From positions 84,496,257-84,560,256 of the forward strand of contig NC_080546.1 of the NCBI RefSeq assembly GCF_028640845.1: a DNA stretch of 64,000 nucleotides, given 5' to 3'. Position numbers and translations under genes: made by a program. Every line of letters starts with the position of its first letter. Positions within the stretch are counted from its first letter, which is position 1. Shown here in pieces: positions 1 through 11,576 of the stretch. Below the pieces are notes generated by a model that saw nothing but the letters and a program-made list of their open reading frames with translations, was not told where the DNA came from and made no database searches. The stretch is from Ahaetulla prasina (Eukaryota > Chordata > Lepidosauria > Squamata > Colubridae).

Positions 1-48
1 GGAATTGTATTAAAGGGGTCACAGCACTATAAAGGTTGAGAACCACTG
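1..48 (+). mobile_element. SPIN-like hAT element, right end only
   Basis: The first 48 bases match the right terminus of the complete element at 39736-40164, including the terminal GGTTGAGAACCACTG. The rest lies before the window. The next 8 bases (CTCTTGAT) would be its target duplication, which cannot be tested here. Confidence 0.8.
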
Positions 49-284
49 CTCTTGATGATCTAGTATGCTTTTGTTTGTTCTCATATTTATACATATATGT
101 GACAATTTTCTTCTGCTCTCAATTATGAGTTTGATTAAAAAAGCAACATACAAAAGAACTTTGACCTGCAGGGATAGAATTTACCAAAAAGAACTTCTTT
201 GCAATTATTTTCTTCTTTTTTTTCCAGGCAAATAGAAAGAGAAATATATTTTGAGTAGATGATATTTGTTGAAATGCCCTTTGT

Positions 285-685
285 TGAATCTTATGAAGAA
301 AGGTTGCAGGTATTGGGTATGTCTAATCTAATGAAAAGAAGGACTAAGGGTGACATGATAGCAGTCTTCCAATATTTGATGAGCTCCGACAAAGACGAGA
401 GGGTCAAACTATTTTCCAAAGCAACAAAAGGAAAGAGTGAGGAACAGTGGATGAAAACTAGCCAAGGAGAGAAGCAACCTAGAACCAAAGAGTAATTTTC
501 TAATGGTGAGACCAATCAACCAATGGAACAGCTTGCCTTTTCAAAGTCATGAGTGCTCCATCACTGAAGGCTTTCAAAAAGAGACTGGATAACCATTTAT
601 CTGAAATGCTATAGGGTCTCCTGCTTGACCAGGAGGTTGGATTAGAAGATTCCAAGGTCCCTTCCAATTCTATTTTTCTACGTTA
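285..685 (+). mobile_element. CR1 LINE 3' end
   Basis: This is a 5'-truncated CR1 copy. It encodes the degraded C-terminus of the reverse transcriptase ([20 protein letters not shown], then an AVFQYL motif) and then the CR1 3' UTR signature, in which the product ends near SEMV, followed by GGTTGGA..AGAAG and the CCAAGGTCCCTTCCAA block. Frameshifts and a stop near 495 break the frame. It is non-functional. Confidence 0.9.
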
Positions 686-743
686 TTTAAACTGTTCATA
701 GGCTGTCATTCTTAGTCTACACTCCCTAGATGTTTCTAGGTAG

Positions 744-1245
744 TGTAGGAAGTTAGCACCCATCCACCCTCCTAGAGGAATGAAATATTTTAGGAAATAT
801 TAAAAGGGCAGAATATTTCCCCTATAAGGGAGGCAGAAACTCTGCCCTTTGTCAATGGGCCATTAAAGCCTGAGCCAGCTCATCTGCAACGCAAAAGACA
901 TGGCCTCCAGGATATAATAGGACCCATCTAGCAACAGAAACTCACCACATGGCACCTGGGAAGATTACATCAGCCAGCAGGGCTCCAACCAAGCCTGGGA
1001 GACAGTTTACAAATTTAGCTAAGACCCCCCCCCCCAATCAGGATGCATTTCTTACACAGGAACAGGAAGCTCTAGGGTGGGGTCCAGAGAGGGCATAAAA
1101 CCAGGGCGCTCTCAGCATCTCTGCCCTTTTTTCTTCTTCACCCAACATCATCTAGGCATGTGATCCTGTCCACCATTAAAAACCATCTTTCCAAACAGCC
1201 ACCATGTTTCCAGTGTCTTTCTCCCCGCTTGGAACTCTTCCAACA
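744..1245 (+). mobile_element. Candidate solo LTR (TGTAGGAAG...CTTCCAACA)
   Basis: The 502-bp stretch starts TG and ends CA with near-matching inverted ends (TGTAGGAAG and CTTCCAACA). A TATA-like GGCATAAAACC lies near 1095 and an ATTAAA signal near 1178. No internal retroviral sequence is visible beside it and no clear target duplication was found, so an endogenous-retrovirus solo LTR is inferred, not proven. Confidence 0.5.
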
Positions 1246-1257
1246 GTCATTATTATA

Positions 1258-1664
1258 GATCGCTATAAAACGACGCTATATAAAACGACGCTATAGAGCA
1301 CAGCACACCAGAACAACTAGACACGAGGACAGTTTCTTCCCAAACACCATCATTCCGCTAAACAAATAATTCCCGCAACACTGTCAAACTATTCACTAAG
1401 TCTGCAGTACTATTAATCTTCTCATCGTTCCCACCATCCATCTCCTTCCACTTATGACTGTATGACTGTAACTTTGTTGCTTGTATCCTTACGATTTATA
1501 TTCATATTGCTTGCTTATTTGTTCCCTATGACTATCGTTAAATGTTATACCTTATGATTCTTGACAAATGTATCTTTTTTATATATATACACCAAGAACG
1601 TATGCACCAAGACAAATTCCTTGAGTGTCCAATCACACTTGGCCAATAAAGAATTCTATTATTA
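1258..1664 (+). mobile_element. L2/L3-like LINE 3' end (AATAG-tail family)
   Basis: The 3' UTR of the most frequent LINE family here: a GCACCAAGACAAATTCCTTG box, then a CACTTGGCCAATAAA box and a very short ATTCT tail. The remnant of the RT C-terminus starts at a locally duplicated ATAAAACGACGCTAT. Coding frames are broken. Confidence 0.8.
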
Positions 1665-2640
1665 GAGGTCTAATTGTCTTGATTTTGTGCTTTGTGTGGC
1701 CCTTTGAATCACAACAAATATGTTCTCCAGGATCTTTTTTTAAAAAACCAACTTAGTCATTAAATTTAGGAAGGAATTGAAGCACAAGCAACATAAAAAG
1801 GAAAGGAGGAGAGAATTTGGGAGAAGAAAGGGTAACAAGGGATAAACACTGAGCATGCTAATTATACCTGTATTCATTTTTGATCCAACTCTAGCAAAAT
1901 GATGTTGGTTTTAGCATGAGGGTATGTATTATTATTATTTTTTTGAGCCACTCTACTTTCTCAACATAATATCCGAGTGTTATAATTCCCTCCCGAAGGG
2001 TTGTGATCCAGATGCTTTTAGAAGCAATGAACTTAACATAAACCCTCCAGATTTACCTCCTCGGCTACACTGCTTTAATGAGTAGCTTCCTTGAGGCTCT
2101 TATGCTTAGTATGTACTAAGTAGAGCACACAAGGACTGACCTTATTTGTGCTTGTGAAGTCTCTGATCTCCATTCTCTTCTCAGACTTGTTTACCTGGCC
2201 CCATCCATGGGGATGATTAAAATGAGATGAAATGAATTTCCCAAACTGGAGAGAACGACGGGAAGGAAGCAAAAATGAATCAATGATATGGCCCTGATCA
2301 CCTCATTTTATCTCCTTTCTGCTACAATATGTAAATCACCGTCATTAATGTAGGCAACCGAAGCCAAAGTAATTGGTGCTTTTTATCAAGTCTCTTGCGA
2401 AACTGTGCTAAACATACTCCTTGGGTCATAAATGCACTGAACTTCCCATATCACAGTAATTGACTGCACAAGCACCAACCCAAGGAATGAATGTTTGCGA
2501 TCATTAAGAGCTTCTGGGTAGATTATGCTCATTTCTGAATAGTCTCCATACATTGGAGGTAAGATAGTCTTCCTTCTGGTCTCTGAGGTGTAAACAAGAA
2601 AGTAGGGAATGGCTATATTCTCAAGGGATTGGTCTTATAG
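1665..2640. other. Single-copy stretch, no gene seen
   Basis: No repeat family, splice-flanked exon or long ORF was recognised. It is AT-rich with an ordinary base mix from about 2290 to 2520, including ATTAATG- and TAATTG-like words. Conservation cannot be judged from this sequence alone. Confidence 0.5.
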
Positions 2641-2649
2641 ATAGAGGGT

Positions 2650-2667
2650 GCTTAGGCTAGATAGATG

Positions 2668-2732
<65 letters not shown>

Positions 2733-2801
2733 TAAATATGGTAAAATTTGCAAAGATGATAGACAGAGATAGAGAGATAGAAGATAGGTAGATAGGTAGA
2801 T

Positions 2802-2880
<79 letters not shown>

Positions 2881-2909
2881 GGATGGATGGATGGATGATG
2901 GATAAATGG

Positions 2910-2940
<31 letters not shown>

Positions 2941-2980
2941 AGGAAGGAAAGAAGGAAAGAAAGAAGGAAAGAAAGAAGGA

Positions 2981-3012
<32 letters not shown>

Positions 3013-3040
3013 AGATGGTAGATAGGATAGGATAGGATAG

Positions 3041-3078
<38 letters not shown>

Positions 3079-3085
3079 TGATAAT
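2650..3085. repeat. Compound tetranucleotide array (GACA/GATA/GAAA/GATAG)
   Basis: Successive blocks: GACA (2668-2731), a 70-bp spacer, GATA (about 2803-2867), GACA and GGAT, then GAAA/GAAG purine repeats (2911-3013), GATAG (3017-3043) and GACA again (3043-3077). This is the composition of snake Bkm-type satellite. Long reading frames on the reverse strand are repeat artefacts. Confidence 0.97.
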
Positions 3086-3267
3086 GATAACATAATGGAG
3101 TGAGAAAGTGAGTGTGAGAGAGAAGTTGGGAGTGGGACAGACAGAGAAATTCAATCTAGTGTTACCTGATCCAATGTAATACCGGAATGGCCTCCAAGGC
3201 AATAAAGAGACATTTCATCTGATTGTCTTCTTCTGCTCAGAGCTCTCTTTATCACTGCTTGATGATA

Positions 3268-3583
3268 CGTGATGGTTGCAGTGTTCCACGGTCATGTGTA
3301 GGTCCCTTTTGCGACTTTCTTTTTTATTTTTTAGAAAAAAGTTTTTTTTTTAATTTTTCATCAACATATTTAAATGTGCAGTCCTTCTGCAACTTTCTGA
3401 TGAGCAAAATCAATGGGGAAGCCAGATTCACTTAACTGTGTTACTGGCTTAACAAGTGGAATGATTCACTTAACAACTGAGACAAGGAAGGTCATAAAAT
3501 GGGGCAAAACTTACTTAACAAATGCCTCCCTTAGCAACAGAAATTTTGGCCTCCATTGTGGTTGTAAGTCAGGGATTACCTAC
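3268..3583 (+). mobile_element. Tigger-like MITE, right part
   Basis: Contains the repeated CACTTAACAA words and the right terminus GTAAGTCAGGGATTACCTAC, the degraded form of an end that reads GGACTACCTGTA in the full copy at 22511-23168. A T-rich insertion interrupts it around 3320-3365. Non-coding. Confidence 0.7.
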
Positions 3584-3642
3584 ATAGAAGCTGCAGAAAT
3601 ATCATGCTACATATGATTAGGACAGAAACTGAGGACTAAGAT

Positions 3643-4074
3643 TGTTACGGCCAGTCAGCCACTGGCCCCTCCAGCAGCCAAATCAGAGGAGGAGGCATGG
3701 GAGTCAGGGTCAGCATCAAGGCAACCTGAGAGCTCTGATGGTGAAGACGGAATGGAGCTGGCAGGGATGGAGGGAGGGAGATGGGGGGAGGGAGAGAGGG
3801 AGGGAGGGAGGGAGAGGGAGAGAGGCGGAGCCTCGGCCGTCCATCATCCCTCAGATCTGGAGGTGAGGAAGAGGAGGAACAATTGGGTACAGTGCTTGAT
3901 GCACAGATGCGCAGAAGGCAGAGAGGAGAGGAGATCTATGGGCCGATCCTTGGGACAGAAGAGCCACTGCTGTTAGCTCTGGGGATAAAAGGCAGGGGAC
4001 AGAGATGAATAGATATGGCAGACAACTATTCAGCTCATTTCTGGACAGACTTGTTAGCCTGCTCTGTGTGTGTG
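3643..4074 (+). mobile_element. LTR-like element, cut by a second LTR
   Basis: Begins TGTTACGGCC, holds a GC-rich stretch with a GGGA microsatellite (about 3776-3825) and a TATA-like GGGGATAAAAGGC near 3980. It stops where a second LTR starts at 4075. Its own 3' end was not identified. Confidence 0.45.
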
Positions 4075-4590
4075 TGTTGTGACTCGTCCTTCCTCCTCTC
4101 CTCAGCCGGGCTCCTCCCGTCTCCAAATGGGCCTGTTATCAGACTCCGAGTCTGATAATAAAGATGAACAGCCTGTCATGCCTCCAGCCCCCGGCCCTGG
4201 CCCATGCCCGGAGAGGATTCCAGGAGTGAATGGACAAGCCCGATAAACTTCACTCCTACAGCATGTGAGCAGGAAGCCAGCCAGGTGCTGGAATTAGTGA
4301 CAGCAGATCCAGCTGAAGACAATTCAGACCCTCGCTTCCGGAGACCTGAGAGGAGATGCCAGCAGAAGGAGGGGTGGGCAGGCCTGGATAAATGCTGAGT
4401 CATGGAGCCACACCCCACAGCTTATATAAAGCTGGGTCAGAACAGAGATCTTACAAATGCAGGCATGCAGCTTTCTCAATAAACTATACTTGTCCTTTGG
4501 ATCTCGGCTTTGCTGTAGTTGCACATGTTTTTGCTTCCCTCTGCAACTGTGGATCCCAATGACTGCGCTGCAGAATTTCCCTGACTCAAT
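4075..4590 (+). mobile_element. LTR of the TGTTGTGAC family
   Basis: Starts TGTTGTGACTCG. It shares with the LTRs at 14302, 35813 and 56180 the block with GAGTCATGGAGCCACACCCC followed by a TATA box (CTTATATAAAGC near 4420). A polyadenylation signal AATAAA lies near 4478. The 3' end is approximate because no target duplication was found. Confidence 0.65.
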
Positions 4591-4594
4591 GGGT

Positions 4595-4624
4595 TTTCTT
4601 CTTCTTCTTCTTCTTCTTCTTCTT
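4595..4624. repeat. (CTT)n microsatellite
   Basis: About nine CTT units at the end of the LTR region. Confidence 0.95.
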
Positions 4625-4856
4625 TTTTCTCTCCCCTCTGTGTCATCTGCGTTCAGTCACGAGCGTTTCAGCGAAATGTTCTTTTCCTTTTGGAAGGTGA
4701 GGGGGAAGATGACCATCATTGCCAGCAATTTGAAACAGCGGTTTCAGAGAAAAGGAAATTGGAGGCAGCGCTGTCTGAATTATTAGAGTAAGAGGCTGAT
4801 TGTTTGACACAAAGGAATTGCCTTCGTCCTATTGGCTTTTGCTTGTTAGGTACAAG

Positions 4857-4992
4857 CAGTGGTGGGATTCAAGTAATTTAACAACCGGTTCTCTGCCCTA
4901 ATGATTTCTTCCAACAACCAGTTTACCAATTGCTCAGAAAGTTAACAACCGGTTCTCCCAAAGTGGTGCAAACTGGCTGAATCCCATCACTG
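4857..4992. mobile_element. hAT MITE with perfect 8-bp TSD
   Basis: A 136-bp element with terminal inverted repeats CAGTGGTGGGATTCA and TGAATCCCATCACTG (one mismatch), flanked by identical GGTACAAG copies at 4849-4856 and 4993-5000. CAG-type ends with 8-bp duplications are the hAT signature. It has no coding capacity, so it would need a transposase in trans. Confidence 0.93.
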
Positions 4993-5074
4993 GGTACAAG
5001 GTGGCTTCTCCGACCATCCAATCCCAGGTCGCTGCTATGTACGGCGACGTGTTGCAGGTTCAGGTGTGATAATG

Positions 5075-5583
5075 CAGGGGTGTCAAACTCGCGTCATCAC
5101 ATTGTCGTCATGTGACATGTCATAATTTTTTTTTCCAGTGGTGAAATCCAAAATGTTTTATTACTGGTTCTGTGGGCGTGGCTTGGTGGGCATGGCAGGG
5201 GAAGGCTACTGCAAAATTTCCATTCCCACCGCACTCCAGGGGAAGGATACTGCAAAATCCCCATTTGATCCCCACTCCAGGGGATGGATACTACAAAATC
5301 CCCATTCCTTCCCCACTCCTGGGGGAAGGATATTGCAAAATCATCATTTCATTCCCACCCCACTCTGGGGCCAGTCAGAGGTGGTATTTGCTGGTTCTCT
5401 GAATTACTCATAATTTCCGCTACCGGGTCTCCAAACTGCTCAAAATTTCCACTACCGGTTCTCCAGAACCTGTTGGAACCTGCTGGATTTCACCCCTGGT
5501 TTTTTCCTCTTTGCTAAACTGGGGTTGGGTGTGGCCAGCACATGATGCATCCAGCCCAGTGAGCCATGAGTTTGACACCCCTG
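5075..5583. mobile_element. hAT MITE (CAGGGGTGTCAAACTC ends), host of a second MITE
   Basis: Ends CAGGGGTGTCAAACTC and GAGTTTGACACCCCTG are perfect inverted repeats. Flanks TGATAATG (5067-5074) and TGATAGTG (5584-5591) match 7 of 8. Its interior is interrupted by the separate element 5136-5498. Confidence 0.88.
5136..5498. mobile_element. hAT MITE (CAGGGGTGAAATCC family) nested in 5075-5583
   Basis: Inverted ends CAGTGGTGAAATCCA and TGGATTTCACCCCTG. Flanks TTTTTTTC and GTTTTTTC match 7 of 8. The interior carries imperfect tandem copies of a TACTGCAAAATCCCCATTC-like motif and a GGGCGTGGC-rich segment. Other members lie at 13468, 20919 and 52702. Confidence 0.88.
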
Positions 5584-5712
5584 TGATAGTGGGACAAGAG
5601 GTTGGTGCCAACTCTTTTTCGCCTGTTGTTGTAACATTTCATCTCGCTAGATTGCAGGGATCACCCGAATTTTAACACGTTTTGCTCCCAATTCTGTCCT
5701 CTCCTCTTAGGT

Positions 5713-6465
5713 AAGTTTATTTTTATTTATTTATTTATTTAATTTATTTATTTTGTCACAACAGTATATATAAGCATTGACATGTAACAACTATATAATA
5801 TATAAGCATATATATGAGCATAAGTATGTGATAACTATATTAATTAGATATAATGGAAGGGAATAATAGGACAGGAACGGTAGGCACGTTAGTGCTCTTA
5901 TACACGCCCCTTACAGACCTCTTAGGAATGGGGTGAGGTCAATAGTAGATAGTCTTTGGTTAAAGCTTTTGGGATTTTGAGAAGAGACCACAGAGTCAGG
6001 TAGTGAGTTCCAAGTGTTAATAACTCTGTTACAGAAGTCATATTTTCTGCAATCAAGATTGAAGCGGTTTACATTAAGTTTAAATCTTTTGTTTGCTCTT
6101 GTATTGTTGCGATTGAATCTGAAGTAGTCTTCAACAGGAAGGACATTGCAATAGATGATTCTATGAGTTAAACACAGGTCCTGTCGGAGGCGGCAGAGTT
6201 CTAAGTTTCTAATCCCAGGATTTCAAGTCTGGTGGCATAAGGTATTTTGTTGTATTCAGAGGAGTGGAGAACTCTTCTTGTAAAATATTTCTGGACACGT
6301 TCAATTGTATTGATGTCTGAAATGTGGTATGGGTTCCAGACAGGCGGGCTGTATTCAAGAATTGGTCTAGCAAATGTTTTGTATGCTCTGGTTAGTAATG
6401 TAGTGTTTTTGGAAAAGAAGCTACTCAAGATTAGGTTTACAACTCTTAGAGCCCTTTGGAGTTGG
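5713..6465 (-). mobile_element. TTTA-tailed LINE (CR1/Jockey group), 3' part
   Basis: Read on the minus strand it encodes an RT C-terminal region with FARPILEYSPPVWNPYHISD and an ERVQKYFTRR motif, then a WNSLPDSVVSS-type segment. The 3' end is an (ATTT)n tail at 5717-5755. Stops and frameshifts follow residue 92. I place it in the CR1/Jockey group only by motif style. Confidence 0.8.
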
Positions 6466-6466
6466 A

Positions 6467-6540
6467 GTGTCTCATCCAAGTTGTCTCATCCAAGTGTGTC
6501 ATCCAAGTTGGAGGGAACTTGGATGAGACACTTTTGGGAT

Positions 6541-6571
<31 letters not shown>

Positions 6572-6592
6572 AGGGAGGGAGGGAGGGAGGGA
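6467..6592. repeat. Inverted repeat followed by (GA)n(GGGA)n
   Basis: A perfect 16-bp inverted repeat (6467-6482 against 6516-6531, GTGTCTCATCCAAGTT) surrounds short direct copies of TCATCCAAGT, followed by a GA tract and GGGA units to 6592. Confidence 0.9.
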
Positions 6593-7954
6593 CGAGGAAA
6601 ATGTTGCTGAAAACCTAGGTCTGTTGTGACAGTTTGTCACATGTATTTGTGTCAGAAGCACCAAGGAGCTTCTGGGTAGAAAGGATTAGCCAGTGATATT
6701 AGCATTTCCTCGGAGATGTCTGGTTGGGGGCTCCAACCAGATCCTGTTTCATGTTCCCATTGATGTGATCACCAAAGTGGTACCTATCTATCTACTTGTG
6801 ATTGCTATGTTGGCAGGAGCTGAAGCGAATGACAGGCGCTCACCCTGCCACTTAGCAGCACCCGGCTCTCGAATGCAGGCTTGCTGATTATCAACCCTAA
6901 CTGCCGATGTTCACTGAGAAGCTTTAAATACCACCTTCCGTTTGTAGGGTTGGCTATTATCTCTCATTAATTTCTATGAATTATCTCAGAATAGGTACAA
7001 TCAAACATCCCTTCGTTTCAACAATATTCTCCCCCATTCTTACCGATTTCAGAAGCGCAGCACGTCCACATCCTTTCCAAAACAGATATTAACATTCAGA
7101 AAGAGGAGTCAAAGCTCAGATCAGCTCCGAGCTTGGCAATGATGTGTATATTCCCAGGACAAATTGAATTAGCTTTTACTTATAGCATAATGGGTACAGG
7201 GAAAATCCTGCTCAGTTGCTGTCATTATGTATTTCTAATGAACATAGCCAATGTTAGGAATTGCAAGAATTAGTGTGTTCAGTGGCTATTTCACATTCAA
7301 GCATATGGACATGTTTTCATACCCAAATACATTTGGATGTTAAGTCCTAGTATGTCTATCAATCATTGTCTGAGCTACCGTTCCCCATCTTTCCACCCCA
7401 CCCCACCCATAATCTTTTAAAGCAAGAAAGCTGAACAAAAGTGCCAAATGTATTTTCTCCACCCAATGGAGGCCATTCTTTGTACGGTCTTTTGGAGGGG
7501 AGGGGCAGGACAAAGAAGAGAATCCCAGAAATTAAATTTTGATTTAATTAACTTAAGACAAAAACATTCTGACTATTGTTAATCAGATTCCATCTGGATA
7601 AGGCTGGTGTTTTCTGACTAACACTCTCTACACAAATTATTGCACGCATATCAAAGTCAAATATTTTCCTTTCACTGCTGTAAAAGATAGCATTGACTAA
7701 GTATCAGTAAAAAGTGAAAAAGCCATATGGATGAAATGTTTATTTATACAGGGAATCTTTGACTCTTTGATACTTAAAATATTTTAGCACTGTATTACAC
7801 CCCATGTATAATGTATAAGACATATACAAAAGGAGGAAAAGATCAAAGAATATGAGGCAGATCCAGAAGAAGATGGAGAGACAACGTCAAAGACACAATA
7901 TAACAACATCAATTAACAATGGTTGAGACCACAGGAAGAGCAAGAGCCACAACT
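6593..7954. other. Single-copy stretch, no gene seen
   Basis: No repeat family or exon recognised. It is mostly AT-rich, non-repetitive sequence. The piece 6940-7330 has few simple repeats and would be a candidate for conserved non-coding DNA, but this is inference. Confidence 0.5.
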
Positions 7955-8577
7955 TGTTGTGGCCCGCCAGCGGCCAGCAGAGCTGGCAGCAGATTCGAAC
8001 AGTGAGGAGGTTGGGGAAGAACATGGGCAAATCCTGGAGTCCTGGAAAGGTTCGGATGAGGGCTCTGAGTCAGAGGCAGAGAGGGGGCCAAGGCCATCTG
8101 GTAGTTATTTGCTGCCTCCGGAGCCTCTAGAGTTTGACATCAGCGAGGCAGAAGAACAGCAGGAGCCTGTTCCCAGTGTGTCATGCCCAGAGCTGCCAGA
8201 AGACAGGAACAATTAAGAAAACAGGGTCGACTTGGGAGTAAGGCTTGGAGATGATTGGCCCCTCCCATAAGACATAAAAGAGGAGTGAATGGGACGTTAG
8301 CTTTTGCAGGTTCATCTGGTTGGTTCAAGCTTTGGAAAGTTCTGTTTGACTCTGTGCTAAGTTTGGCTTTGCCCTGCGTTTGTCAATTAGTTCTCTGGCA
8401 GCAGTCCAAGGGAGATAAGGTTGGTGTTTATAAACACTCCCCTGAAAGACTGTTTTGAGAAGCCTTTGGGACTGGGAATGACAATAATTCACAGCCGTAT
8501 GAATAAAAGAGGTTTGCCTGGACTAAGATTGTGCTTTATGCTTTCTAAGTAATCGAAAGAGGGAAATGGTGGGAACA
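7955..8577 (+). mobile_element. Solo LTR, TGTTGTGG family
   Basis: Starts TGTTGTGGCCCGCC and resembles the LTRs at 41521 and 53745 over its length: an acidic-codon-rich 5' half with GAGGCAGAAGA words, a TGGCCCCTCCCATAAGAC block and AATAAAAG near 8502. No matching target duplication was found. It abuts an L2 fragment. Confidence 0.65.
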
Positions 8578-9085
8578 ACCCGAGGCTCCCATGTACCACC
8601 TGTCCTGCACGAGCTGCACTGGCTTCCGGTGGTCTTCCGGGTGCAATTCAAGGTGTTGGTTATCACCTTTAAAGCGCTCCATGGCATAGGACCGGGTTAT
8701 TTACGAGACCGCCTGCTGCTATCAATAGCCTCCCATCGACCCATGCGCTCCCATAGAGGGAGTCTCCTCAGGGTGCTGTCGGTCAAACAATATAGACTGG
8801 CGACCCCCATGGGGAGAGCCTTCTCTGTGGGGGCTCCTGCCCTCTGGAATGAGCTGCCTTCGAGGATACGTCAACTGCCTGATCTCCGGACCTTTCGCCG
8901 TGAGCTAAAGTCCTTTCTGTTTTATTGTGTAGGGCTGGCTTAATGAAGTTTTTGTTGGGGTTTTATTATAGTCTTTATTCCTTCAGTTTTTAATTTAAGT
9001 AGTTTTTATATGTTTTTTAACCTTTCTGAGTTGAGTTGTGTTTTTACCCTCGTTGTAAACTGCCCTGAGTCCATTGGGAAAAGGG
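8578..9085 (+). mobile_element. L2-clade LINE 3' end
   Basis: Encodes 125 residues of an L2 RT C-terminus: LHWLPVVFRVQFKVLVITFK, then ALHGIGPGYLRDRLL and RAFSVGAPALWNELPS, ending at a stop near 8941. The UTR carries the family hairpin (CTGCCCTGAG..AAGGGCGG, about 9059-9090). The copy is 5'-truncated. Confidence 0.9.
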
Positions 9086-9195
9086 CGGTATATAAATTAA
9101 ATTAAATTAAATTAAATTAAATTAAATTAATTAATTAATTAATTAATTAATTAATTAATTAATTAATTAATTAATTAATTAATTAAATAAATAAG
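9086..9195. repeat. (AATTA)n/(TTAA)n tail of the L2 copy
   Basis: A pentamer AATTA block merges into TTAA repeats directly after the L2 3' hairpin, so it is the LINE tail expanded as a microsatellite. Confidence 0.95.
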
Positions 9196-9240
9196 GAAGC
9201 TTAGGTCAGAACAGAACTCCTTCAACTCCTAAATCGGAGG

Positions 9241-9454
9241 AGTATTGCAGGCTACTTCTGCTGACTGCCTGCTGCCTGCAATTTGGCAGTTCAAATCTCA
9301 CCAGGCTCAAAGTTGACTCCTCAGCCTTCCATCCTTCTGAGGTCGGTAAAATAAGGACGCAGATTGTTGGGGGAAAACATGCTGACTCTGTAAACCGCTT
9401 AGAAAGGGCTGTAAAGCACTGCAAAGTGGTATATAAGTCTAAGTGCTATTGCTA
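9241..9454 (+). mobile_element. tRNA-derived SINE, family 1
   Basis: Family 1 ends in GTATATAAGTCTAAGTGCTATTGCTA and carries the core around CAGCCTTCCATCCTT and CAGATTGTTGGGGG. A box-B-like GGCAGTTCAAATCTC is visible near 9286. The tRNA-like head is incomplete. Other copies lie at 21516, 21844 and 50008. Confidence 0.8.
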
Positions 9455-9577
9455 AGAGAGGACCATGAGCAGAAGACTGATCGAAAGAAAATTCAGGGAG
9501 GAGGTGAGTTATGCTGGTTTTGATGGTAAGGGGCTAAATCTGTAAACTCTCAGATAAGAAAAGTGACAGATATAAGT

Positions 9578-9591
9578 TATTTATTTTTATT

Positions 9592-9630
<39 letters not shown>

Positions 9631-10270
9631 TTTTTTATTTTGTCACAACAGTATATATAAGCATGAGCATGAAATAACTATAAAATATATAAACATATAT
9701 ATAAGCATAAGTATGTAGTAACTATATTAATTGGATATAATGAAAGGAAACAATAGGACAGGAACGTAGGCATGCTTGTGCTCTTATGCACGCCTCTTAC
9801 AGACCTCTTAGAAATGGGGTGAGGTCAATAGTAGACAGTTTTTGGTTAAAGCTTTGGGGATTTTGGGAAGACACCACAGAGTCCGGTAGTGCGTTCCAAG
9901 TATTAACAACTCTGCTACTGAAGTCATATTTCCTGCAATCTAGATTGGAGCGGTTAACATTAAGTTTAAATCTGTTGTGTGCTCGTGTATTGTTGCAATT
10001 GAAGCTGAAGTAGTCTTCGACAGGAAGGACATTGCAATAGATGATTATATGAGTTAAACACAGGTCCTGTCGGAGGCGGCGGTGTTCTAAGTTTTCTAAA
10101 TTCTAGATTTCAAGTCTGGTAGCATAAGGTATTTTGTTGTATTCAGAGGAGTGGAGAACTCTTCTTGTAAAATATTTCTGGACACATTCAATTGTATTGA
10201 TGTCTGAAATGTGGTATGGGTTCCAGACAGGCGAGCTGTATTCAAGAATTGGTGTAGCAAATGTTTTATA
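9578..10270 (-). mobile_element. TTTA-tailed LINE, 3' part
   Basis: Second copy of the family at 5713. On the minus strand it encodes the FATPILEYSSPVWNPYHISD motif. The (TTTA)n tail lies at 9578-9640. The frame is broken by stops. Confidence 0.8.
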
Positions 10271-10289
10271 TTCTATAATATAATAGTAT

Positions 10290-11062
10290 TTCCCACAACC
10301 ACCCCTTACCCACGCCCCACAAAAAAGATCAGAATGGATAGAAAAATAATTGATAAAGGAAAGAAGGGGAAGAATTTTTTTTTTTTTAAAAAGGCATTTT
10401 AATCTATTTGTCCTCAAAATATTTTGAAAGAACAGGGAAGGATGATCCCTGCTGCCTGAAGTAAATGGGATTTTCTTCATATTTAGTTATCAAAAAGAGA
10501 AATTATTGGGTTTTGAGTCACGCTCCTAAGAATCTACTGGGTGGACAATTAAATTGACATGCTGTCAATATTTCAGCCCTAGTTTCCTTCTTTTTTGGGG
10601 GGGGAGTCCACCGTGAAACAACACGCAACAATAATTACACTGCTTGCAGCTGACAATTGTGGAAAAGAGATTTAACTCTCTGCAGTCCACTTGTGATGGT
10701 CATGAAGAGGCAATGCAGCTGCAGGCTTCTTAACCTAGCATAGAACGTCATCTTCAGAGACAACTGTGAGTGGAACGTGGACCAAAGGAATATTTTTAGC
10801 TGGAATATTAATGAGTGGCAGGCTGTCCTGATTGCATTAAGATGCAAATGGTATGCTTGTTTGCATGTCCAAAAGTTAATAAGTCAGAAGGTGCTGTCCT
10901 GATTGCATTAGAATTCAAGTAGACTTCTCTGGAAATTCCACAGCTTTGTGTTTTCACTAGGTAGCTATTTACACCTAACTAAACTAACTGATTTTTTTGG
11001 AGGCCATATCCTGCATGATATTAAGATGGTAGGAGGAGCCATTGCAATACAAGCCTTTAAGA
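10290..11062. other. Single-copy stretch, no gene seen
   Basis: No family or exon recognised. A CTGTCCTGATTGCATTA word occurs twice (near 10824 and 10894), the only local repetition noted. Confidence 0.45.
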
Positions 11063-11065
11063 TGG

Positions 11066-11575
11066 GCTAGAGACAAATTAACAGAGTTGGAAGGGACCTT
11101 GTAGGTCATCTAATCCAACCACTTGCCCAAGCAGGAGACCTTACATCATTTCTGACAGATGGCAGTCTAGTCTCTTCTTGAAAGCCTCCAGTGATGAAGC
11201 TCCCACAGCTTCTGAAGGCAACTTCTGTTCCATTGGTTGATTGTTCTCACTGTCAGAAAATTTCTTCTTATTTCCAGGTTGAATCTCTCCTTGATCAGTT
11301 TTCATCCATTCTTCCTTGCCTGGCATTCAGGTGCTTTGGAAAATACCTTGACCTCTTCCTCTCTGTAGCAGCCCTTCAAATATTGGAACACTGCTATCAT
11401 GTCTCCCCTGGTCCTTCTCTTCACTAGACTAGCCATGCCCAGTTCCTGCAACCGTTCATTGTATGTGTTACCTCGCAGTCCCCTAATTATCTTGGCTGCT
11501 CTTCTCTGCAGTCTTTCTAGAGTCTCAACATCTTTTGTATAGTGTGATGACCAAAACTGGATGCAGTGTAACTCA
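11066..11575 (-). mobile_element. CR1 LINE 3' end
   Basis: Reverse-strand CR1. It encodes the motif [20 protein letters not shown] and then the GDMIAVFQYLKG segment, followed by the CR1 UTR block. Frames are shifted near 11310. A 5' truncation leaves it beside an inverted-repeat element. Confidence 0.9.
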
Positions 11576-11576
11576 C

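Noticed and set aside
2635..3202. Long reverse-strand reading frames rich in Ser, Leu, Tyr and Ile
   Set aside because: They are translations of GATA/GACA/GAAA microsatellites. The same holds for frames in the arrays at 15.7-16.2, 37.3-37.8, 38.1-38.5 and 62.8-63.3 kb.
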